Of a DNA stretch of 64,000 nucleotides, positions 57,216-64,000 are shown in pieces. Source of the stretch: Ricinus communis (taxonomy: Eukaryota; Streptophyta; Magnoliopsida; Malpighiales; Euphorbiaceae). The notes under the pieces were generated by a model, which was given only the letters and a program-made list of their open reading frames with translations, had not been told where the DNA came from and ran no database searches. The position numbers were made by a program, and so were the translations under genes. Location of the stretch: assembly GCF_019578655.1 (NCBI RefSeq), contig NC_063256.1:19415350-19479349 (forward strand), written 5' to 3'. The stretch's first letter is position 1. Each line of letters opens with the position of its first letter.

Positions 57216-58721
57216 TGATGTGCGTAAAATATACACATCTAAATGGGGTTTTTAAAGCTGATTTTATGTACATTTGGATGTGAATTGGTCCCAACACTCA
57301 CCCTATGCATCTGTTTGTATGCATTAGATCCAAAAGAAGCCAAAGAGTGATAAAGGGAAGAATTGGACGTCAAAGTTGCCGAAACAGGTCGAGTTTGCGC
57401 ATAAGGAAGCTGAACACGGCCGTGTTGGTTTTTACACTAGCTATGTTCCCAACACGGGCACCAAAACGGCCGTGTTGGGTGCATTTGACAACAAAAAAAA
57501 GATGCGTTAAGGAGCACGACCACAAAGAGCAACACGGGCATCAATACGAGGTCGTGTTCCCAACATAGGCATCAACACCAGGCCATGTTCCCAACACAGG
57601 CATCAACACCAGGCCATGTTCCCAACACAGGCATCAGCACTAGGTCGTGTTCCCAACATAGGCATCAACATGGCCATGTTCGCGGCAGCTGGACGAATTA
57701 ATTAAAAGAAAGAAAAGAGGGAAATAAAAAAAGTAGGGTTAGGACGTCCCAAACTCATTTCTCTCTCTCTCTCTAAGGGTTTTTTTGAGTTGGAACCAAG
57801 GAAAAATGAGACTTGGACCAAGGTTTCAATTGGATTCCCTTTAAAGATTGAAGATTAGGCGAGGTTCGTTGATTGGTGTCAATTCGAGCAAGAGGAACAA
57901 TAATCGACTTAAGATTGGGCAAGAGGAATTGGAGCTGTGTACTCTCATCCAAGGGTGTATTCGGGTTTCTCTACCTTTACTCATTTTTTGTAATTGAATC
58001 CTTGTGGGTTTTGATAATGAACATGATTAGCTAATTTTGTTAACCTATTGGGGTTCTTTATCTAGGGATTTTTGTACTTAACTTTTGAATTGTATGTATT
58101 GATTTTCAATATTGATTTGCAATGGAAGTGGTTATTGATTTGTTCTTCATATCTTGTTGAATGATTATTAGAATTTGAATGTTCTTGAGAAAGACGTTTA
58201 GGTTTGGATTGTCCTTTGCAATATAGAATTGAATTCGCCTAGAGATAGGGTGTTCGTTCTACCGGATTGAGAATTAACAGCTCTTAATAGTGTTAAATGG
58301 TACATAATGCTAATTTGGATAATTAGGGTTAGGAAGAGATTCCAACCTAATTAATCTAAGTTAAGATGTTAGTGTCCTTGAGAAAGGCATTAATTGCGTA
58401 GAGATTTTTCCACGGAAATTGAATTCAAGCAATCAATTCTATCTTTAGTTTTCATTCCCTAGAGACAAGAATTCCTAAGGGGTTATTCCTTAACTTGAAT
58501 TAATCCTTCCCTAATAGCCGTAGTTAGAAAACAATTAGAGTAGCTATTAGTTAATTTAGGAATTATTCATCATTCATTTTAGGCTAATATAACAGAGAAT
58601 AAAGGAGTAACTCTGGGCTTTTACTTTCCCTAGGAATACGACCTTGATACTCGCCATTAGTGCTAGACTGCATCGATAGGTACACTGCCTTAGATTGTAA
58701 CTGCATAGATAGCAACCATCA
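57216..58721 (+). mobile_element. solo LTR, Tat/Athila type (1.5 kb), TSD ATAAG
   Basis: TGATGTGCGTAAAAT to GATAGCAACCATCA, flanked by ATAAG at 57211-57215 and 58722-58726. The end resembles Tat/Athila LTRs that precede a GCGCCGTTGCC primer site, but no primer site follows, so it is a solo LTR. It carries a palindrome-rich array (57413-57690) and a CT run (about 57758-57775). It lies exactly between the minus-strand YVDD end of an RT and the plus-strand start of another RT piece. Confidence 0.9.
57413..57690. repeat. palindrome and near-tandem array with AACACGGCCGTGTT core
   Basis: AACACGGCCGTGTT is at 57413-57426; related blocks follow (AACACGGGCACC, AAAACGGCCGTGTTGG, and repeated ACAGGCATCAACACCAGGCC units of about 37 bp from about 57560 to 57670). 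The array is GC-rich against an AT-rich background. Confidence 0.88.
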
Positions 58722-58726
58722 ATAAG

Positions 58727-59075
58727 TAAAAGCCAATTTTCTTGATGTGGTTGATTACCCCGAATGGTTGGCAACCATTGTCCCAGTCCCAAAGAAGGAT
58801 GGTAAGGTTCAGATGTGCTTAGATTACCGGGACTAAAATAAAGCATCCCCTAAGGATGATTTTCCTCTTCTTCACATAGATGTAATAGTCGACAGTGTTG
58901 CCTCGAATGTGATGTACTCCTATAGATGGGTTCTTCGGATACAGTTATATCATAATAGCAGTAGTGGACAAGCTGAAGATGTCATTTATTATCAAGTAAG
59001 AAAGATACTGCTATAAGATTATGCCTTTTGGACTAAAGAATGTGGGAACGTACTTATTAAAGAGCATTCACTACC
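58727..59075 (+). pseudogene. inverted N-terminal RT segment of the Tat element
   Basis: The plus strand reads KANFLDVVDYPEWLATIVPV, PKKDGKVQMCLDYRD, NKASPKDDFPLLHIDVIVD and KNVGTYLLKSIHY: the fingers part of a Tat-type RT. The pieces that should flank it, EKIQEEV before and YVDDMM after, lie on the minus strand on either side (59076 upward and 57210 downward). This fits an in-place inversion of about 350 bp in the element, with about 10 codons lost before YVDD. Confidence 0.82.
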
Positions 59076-60000
59076 TTAACCTCTTCTTGTATTTTCTCTG
59101 CCCATTTCGGCCTTAATCTTTTCATCTTTTGTTTGACCGACTTGATGTGCGAATAAGTCGAGACATGGTGCTCTGCTATTTTCCTATCTACACCTGGCAT
59201 GTCATCATATGACCAAATAAATATTTTTTTATTTTTCTATTATTTTCTCAAATTCTCTCATCTCCTCAAGAGTTATATCATGAGCTATGAAAACGTTCAG
59301 TGGATCTGCAACTGCGCCTAAATTAAATGAATCAATTTGAATGAAATTAATGTCAAATATACATATGTTATAATTATCAAAATGCATACTACCATCAAGA
59401 AAAAAATTGCACAAGTAAGCAAAATGTTCATATCATTGATCTTAGAAAAGAAAGAAACACCATCCTTATAAATATCGAACGTTATTACATCATCATAAAA
59501 GATATGAACAATATTATCTTCTATGAAAACAACTAGCTCCTTTTGACTCATCTTCTCCTCTAGGGCGATGGAATCTTCTAGCTTCAGCTTCTTTATCTTA
59601 ATGGTGACCTTCTCTCAGACTTCCTTCATACTCAGCTCGACCATCCTATCGATGACCCCAAGTTCTTAAAAATCTCAAACTACCTCAGTTCTAATTATAG
59701 TGATAGGTTTAGTCTCCCTAAAGTAGGGCTTGTACTCCTGGATGATTGCGTCTTTTAGAGTCTTATCCTTTGGTTTGCCTTCATCTTATTCCTCGGAATA
59801 ACCTAATCCATGTCGAGTCTTCTGTCCTTTAAAGTTTGGCAGCTCTGTGATACCTTGCTAATTTTTCCCAGCTCCATTCCAAGCATGAAGCTCATCTTCT
59901 TAAACATGCTAACTACTTTAAGATCCATGTAATCCTCATAGAGAACAGCAACTTGGAATCCAGTAGGGGCATCCAGCTTCTTGACAACTTCTTAGATAGC
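59076..60000 (-). pseudogene. Tat pol linker: region before the RT
   Basis: At 59225-59076 the minus strand gives FIWSYDDMPGVDRKIAEHHV and KSVKQKMKRLRPKWAEKIQ, the conserved lead-in to a Tat RT. 59230-60000 is the protease-RT linker in broken frames, rich in stops. Confidence 0.78.
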
Positions 60001-60342
60001 CTAGACAACCTTACTACCTTCAGTGTTAATAGTGACGATCTCGCCTTCATGAGGGAACTTTACCTTCTGATGCACAATGGAAGGAACTCCTCCTAGGGCA
60101 TGGAACCATGGCCTTCCCAATAACAGTGCAAAAGTTATTGATATGTTGAGGATAGTGAATTCCATCCAAAATTCGATAAGACTCGTCTTCATCAGCACTG
60201 AAAGCGTTCCTTCCACATCTCTTTTTATTTCATCATAAGCCCTTATAACCATATATGATGGTTTCAGATCTTTTGCAGTTATCAATAGCTTAGGGAGTAT
60301 GCGAGAAGGACAGACATTGATGGTTGACCCATCATCCACCAT
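60001..60342 (-). pseudogene. Tat aspartic protease
   Basis: VDDGSTINVCPSRILPKL carries the active Asp (DDG in place of the more usual DGG/DSG), followed by KPSYMVIRAYDEIKRDVEG, a FTILNIS-type strand and LLGRPWFHALGGVPSIVHQK, where LLGRPW is a Tat/Athila hallmark. The domain is open over 113 codons, but its N-terminal side is frame-damaged. It would cleave the Gag-Pol precursor. Confidence 0.85.
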
Positions 60343-62085
60343 TACTCAAACATGGGAACCTCATCCCAATGATCTTGTCAGTTAGCATTTTGATTATTTT
60401 CTTGGGGGTAGCTGTTGTGCTTATACTTATACTAGACAAGGCATGGATTAAGCCTTTCTATGATCCGATGAGTGCATCAGTAGCTCCTAAATATCGATTG
60501 TCTTTTTCTCCTTCTTTCACTGCTATAATAATATGGTATCCTTGTCTTCAAATGCTTGCTCATCTTGCTTCGGTTCTTGTACTCTAGCTTCCTTACCCTA
60601 ACACACTAGCTCGGTTTCCTTATCAGAGTCATTGTCTGCCTAGATGTCCTTAGCCTCGGTGTCTTGGACTTCACACTCATCCTTAAAGTTATACCATATA
60701 TCGATTGCCATGATCGACTTCTATTTCCCTTATTTTCGGACCTCTAGGAGACAAGGTTCATAAGATACTTGATCATTGTCTGACCTCCAACCACTTAGCG
60801 CAATATCCTTAGTTTGAATGTTGGCTGAAAGAGGCCTCGAATATTGGTCCTTGAAATCAAATTTGCTCGAAGGCTGCTCTAACAGGTCTTCACACTCATA
60901 CCGTAGGAGTTGTTGAACTTGCCATTCCCTACAGTTAATCAGGTCCCAAATCTCAAGTCTGAGACAGATCCACTAGTCCGTCCCATGCCTGAAAGCATAG
61001 TGATATTCATAATACTAGCCATTGTAAGGTTTAGGGGTATCCTTTGGCAATTGGGACTTGAGTTTTCCGCTCTATTTTAAATGTCGAGACACCATAAATA
61101 GTGGCGCTTTCAGCTTGGTGAAGATTCTTTATGTATGGCTTGGTTCTGGTTTTGTTTGGGGTGTGTCTTCAAAAGAGTTCATGACCTCCTCTTCGTTGAA
61201 GTCAGAGTTGATCATGGACACTTGGTTTGGGGGTGGTGTGTTGTTGTAGTTTGGTAAGGGATTTCTTCTAGTGTTAGGTTGGTCAAGGTCGGTTTCAACA
61301 TTGATAAGGTCTTGAATTTCATGCTTCAGCCAGATACAGTTGTCGATATGGTGGCCGAGTGTTTGGTGGAATTTGTAATAGGTGTTGGGTTTATAACTAG
61401 GTGCATTAGGTTAGGTGGGTTCTTAAGGGTAGCGGATCGGAGCATATGCTATTTTGAATAACCTTTCGAAGATTTTAGAGAGAGGTTACTTGAAGTTGAA
61501 AAACTTCCTCGGTTGTTGCACAACGTTCACATCTAGGGTCATGCTCTCTTCAGCTTGGTAATTCGCCCTTCCACCGGTTCTCACATCTTTCTTTTGTCAT
61601 TTTTTATTTCTTCAACCTATAGCCCATCGTTGTACAAATCCATGAAATTTTTTGGGTTCATCATCTGTAACCTTTCAACCCATCATAGAAGAATATTTCG
61701 AACCACCATACGAACTTGGCTTTTGCTTGTGGACTTGAGATCCCTAATTAACACTTCCAAATGAGTATTATAATCATATTGCTCGACAAAAGAGTTACAT
61801 AAATCATGTCATTCAGCTTTGGTAGATGTTTTCAAACAATGGTACCAATTTACAGTGGGTCCTTTAAGAGACAGCACAAATAGCTTGGCAATTTGGGTTC
61901 TACTCAGTTGAGTAGTTCATATAATTGTTACATTTTATTTCAGATGAACTTTTAGATCACCAATCCCATTGAATTTGTTCATCTCGGGCAATATGAACTT
62001 CGTAGACAACTTATCTTCACCTATCAAAACTAGCTCCTCGAAATCATAATAATCAGAGACAGGTAACCAAGGATAATCTTTTTGG
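60343..62085 (-). pseudogene. Tat gag pseudogene
   Basis: The minus strand near 62000-61750 reads MNKFNGIGDLKVHLK, AKLFVLSLKGPTVNWYHCLK and HDLCNSFVEQYDYN with interspersed stops: the Retrotrans_gag domain of Tat elements. Later text toward 60400 is proline- and serine-rich and badly broken. The right end at 62085 is cut by the incoming gypsy LTR. Confidence 0.75.
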
Positions 62086-62801
62086 ATTTTGCCTTGGTCG
62101 AGTATAACTTTCTAGGCTATGAAAGCTTGACTGCCGGAGAAAGGTCCTTGGTCGAGCAATGCTCTTTGGGCGCCGGCTTAATTGGGGAACAAGAGTCCAA
62201 GCTGGATGTAAGGACCCTGGTTGAGCTTCACTCTCTGGGCGCCAGACCTATTGGAAGAAGAGAGCCGAAAGGCTACTAGCATTTTGGGTTAAGGTTCTGT
62301 TGAGCCACTCATCCCATAAGTCTTTAAATGTATTTTCTTTCTAAATTATGGCATGACTCGTATGTTGATACACCATAGCATGATATACTAAGTTAATTAA
62401 TATTATTTTATTGAGGATACTGCAATAGTTACAGGATTATGTGATTTTAACTCATTCTCGAGATTGACAGTCTCAATTTTATTTTTCAAGTGACAGTTAG
62501 AGTTCTTTCTTCATCGGGCTTATTGTAAATAATCTATACTTTCATATTTTTAGTTATTTTATATTCTAGATATTCCGCAATAGTATTTTTTATTTGTTAT
62601 GATTATCCTGGTCTATAATGGACGTGAAATGTTATCAATGACTAGTTAGATTTGTGTATGACAGGTCAGACATGATTAATATTGTATTGTTATAAGCATT
62701 TTATTAAATTATCGATTAGTAAGGCTTACTACAGGATTTGGTGGCCTTAAACCTACCCATTCCCAAGTACCGGTCACGGGCCCACAGATCGGGTCATGAC
62801 A
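62086..62801 (+). repeat. 5' LTR, 3' part only
   Basis: Contains two to three hairpin-like subrepeats (about 62096, 62147 and 62207), the GAGATTGACAGTCTCA block, the ATTCCGCAATAGT block and the end GGTCACGGGCCCAC to GTCATGACA. The first 2 kb or so of the LTR is missing. Confidence 0.9.
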
Positions 62802-62805
62802 AAGT

Positions 62806-62818
62806 TGGTATCAGAGCC
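62806..62818 (+). promoter_or_regulatory. primer-binding site of the gypsy element
   Basis: TGGTATCAGAGCC lies four bases inside the LTR end; initiator-Met type. Confidence 0.92.
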
Positions 62819-62975
62819 TAGGTTTAGTTTTCCTTCGACCTAGGTTAGCTTCCTTAACTACTATTGAGTTAGGAATCGAGTCTGTCCTTGTGTGTTTCAT
62901 TGATTCTAATATATGTGTTATACGTTAGAGAGTCTATTGGGTTTGACGTCTTGCTGTTTATTTTCAGCCCTTGCC

Positions 62976-64000
62976 ATGCCGAGAACTTGAGCGACTGCAG
63001 CAGCAACATCGGCCTAAGAAAGCCAAGATGAGTTTTCTGCTCAAACGGCCCTATCGGCCCCAGCCCATGATACTAGGAGGCGAGATAGGCCTCGAGTAGC
63101 AGCCCAACCAGATCAGGGCGAGACTCAGGAGGCACACGGTGCTGGTAGAGTCCCAGTGGAGGCGTTTGTAGCCGATATGACTAGGATGTAGAGGGCCTTA
63201 GAGCAGTTATTAGTCTTCTAGCAGCAGCAGGCTGCCCAAGGTTTAGGAAGCCGCGGTAATGGGTCCGGTATCAGGAATCCGAATGAGGTTCCCATGTTTG
63301 AGTACACTAAGTTGAGACCCGTGGAGTTTGGTGGGATATCTGGGGACCCTTTGGACTTCTTGGACGAGGTCGAGAAAAGGGCATCCGACTTGCACTGTTA
63401 TGACAGGAGGACCATCGAGATGACCGAATTTTTGTTGAAGGGGATAGCATCTCAGTGGTTTAAAGACTATATCTGCCCCTTTTTGGATGGATTGTCGTGG
63501 AGACAATTTAAAGACAGGTTTGAGGAGTACTTCATCCCTTTTAGCGTGAGGCAAGAGTACAAAGAGAGATTTGAAACGCTGATTAAGGGAGACATATCAG
63601 TGGTAGAATACACCAAACAGTTTGTACAGCTGAGTAGGTGGTATGTGCTCTATGCTGTAGGGACCGAAGAGCAGAAGAACAGTAAGTATGTTTCAGGACT
63701 GGGTCCAGAGTTTGTCTCCTTGGTTCAGTTTAAGAGGAGCAGCTTCCTACAAGTGACTGACATGGCCAAACAGATGAAGATGACCCTGCGAGGATTTGGC
63801 CAAGGGACTGATGATGGCAGGAAAAAAAGACCAGAATTGAGGGTCAGTCTAGTGCGCAGCCAATTGTGCCATACTACGGCAGTGGAGGCTACTCCAGAGG
63901 TTTCGACCAGCAGGTCAGGCAGAGAGGCTACTATGCCCACAGAAAGGGTAGACACAACCGAAAAGGTAGTAGAGGATTCAGACCAGGACAGGGCTTTAGT
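62976..64000 (+). pseudogene. gypsy gag (Retrotrans_gag), broken
   Basis: ATG 62976 gives MPRT then a TGA where Arg is expected; two more stops near 63190-63225 replace Gln. After that the frame is open with FEYTKLRPVEFGGISGDP, LDFLDEVEKRASDLHC, MTEFLLKGIASQWFKDYI, FKDRFEEYFIPFSVRQEY, VVEYTKQFVQLSRW and YVSGLGPEF: a complete Retrotrans_gag domain of the Tekay/Del style. A run of seven A (63822-63828) shifts the frame; the following frame has a Gly/Tyr/Arg-rich tail (GGYSRGFDQQVRQRGYYAHR). The zinc knuckle and pol would lie beyond the window. Confidence 0.88.

Larger units (their letters stand above)
51790..62085 (-). mobile_element. Tat-type Ty3/gypsy element, degenerate, with nested insertions
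   Basis: On the minus strand from right to left: gag (62085 to about 60400), protease (60342-60001), RT start (59225-59076), an inverted RT segment (plus strand, 58727-59075), RT end and RNase H (57210-56414), a second RNase H-like region (56106-55696) and integrase (about 55690-54910 and 52009-51790). The extra RNase H between RNase H and integrase is a Tat-lineage trait. Two solo LTRs are nested within it (52015-54909 and 57216-58721). Many stops and frame changes make it dead. LTRs of the element itself were not found. Confidence 0.85.
62086..64000 (+). mobile_element. chromovirus-like gypsy element, cut by the window edge
   Basis: A 5'-truncated LTR (62086-62801), a PBS and a gag region reading off the right edge. 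The LTR is the same family as the solo LTRs at 17673-20771 and 52015-54909, so this piece identifies the family. The 5' truncation abuts Tat gag sequence. Confidence 0.88.

Overview
The window looks like nuclear DNA of a flowering plant, probably a eudicot. It is AT-rich, has plant gene families with GT-AG introns, and is packed with plant-type LTR retrotransposons primed by initiator-Met-like sites and with LINE remnants. I cannot name the species. Only four protein genes look like working host genes. Two are tandem copies of a NEDD8-specific cysteine protease (NEDP1/DEN1/SENP8 type; 21589-22353 and 35324-36088, both +). One is a secreted GH17 endo-1,3-beta-glucanase with a C-terminal CBM43/X8 domain (three exons, 38986-40672, +). 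One is the spliceosome factor ISY1 (43819-44727, -). A decayed second GH17 copy lies at 42967-43352, and a promoter-only relic of a third NEDP1 copy at 16265-16440.

Layout. 1-2573: Ty3/gypsy element (-) with its LTR and PBS. 2574-6395: decayed Ty1/copia (+). 6396-10949: decayed copia (-) with a 1.2-kb LTR. 10950-14380: Athila/Tat-type gypsy fragment (+) whose leader holds a second copy of that copia LTR in opposite orientation (11828-13097). 14381-21480: AT-rich duplicated DNA upstream of NEDP1, a truncated LTR and a 3.1-kb solo LTR with TSD TTAAT. 22566-27475: nearly whole copia element with 140-151-bp LTRs, just downstream of NEDP1 copy A. 28272-33368: whole copia element with TSD TGTAT. 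35161-38200: NEDP1 copy B and LINE pieces. 38986-44727: GH17, its pseudogene and ISY1. 45933-46780: LINE (-). 48969-51440: unrecognised coding remnants, one resembling a DUF7745/plant-mobile-type protein. 51790-62085: decayed Tat-type gypsy element (-) carrying two nested solo LTRs (2.9 kb, TSD AACTG; 1.5 kb, TSD ATAAG) and a short inverted RT segment. 62086-64000: 3' part of an LTR, PBS and gag of a chromovirus-like gypsy element (+), which identifies the family behind the 2.9-3.1-kb solo LTRs.

The host genes do not form a pathway: deneddylation/NEDD8 maturation, cell-wall callose turnover and pre-mRNA splicing are independent. The history is one of local gene duplication (NEDP1, GH17) followed by repeated nested insertion, solo-LTR formation and mutational decay. 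Most in-frame stops in several elements sit where the family has Gln, Arg or Trp, which fits C-to-T decay of methylated DNA. The most notable items are the palindrome arrays shared by two unrelated LTR families, the RT inversion with a solo LTR at its breakpoint, the NEDP1 promoter-only copy, and the possible antisense accessory ORF of the Tat element. I see no CRISPR, operon or other prokaryotic system, no confident tRNA or rRNA gene, and no clearly new multi-gene system.
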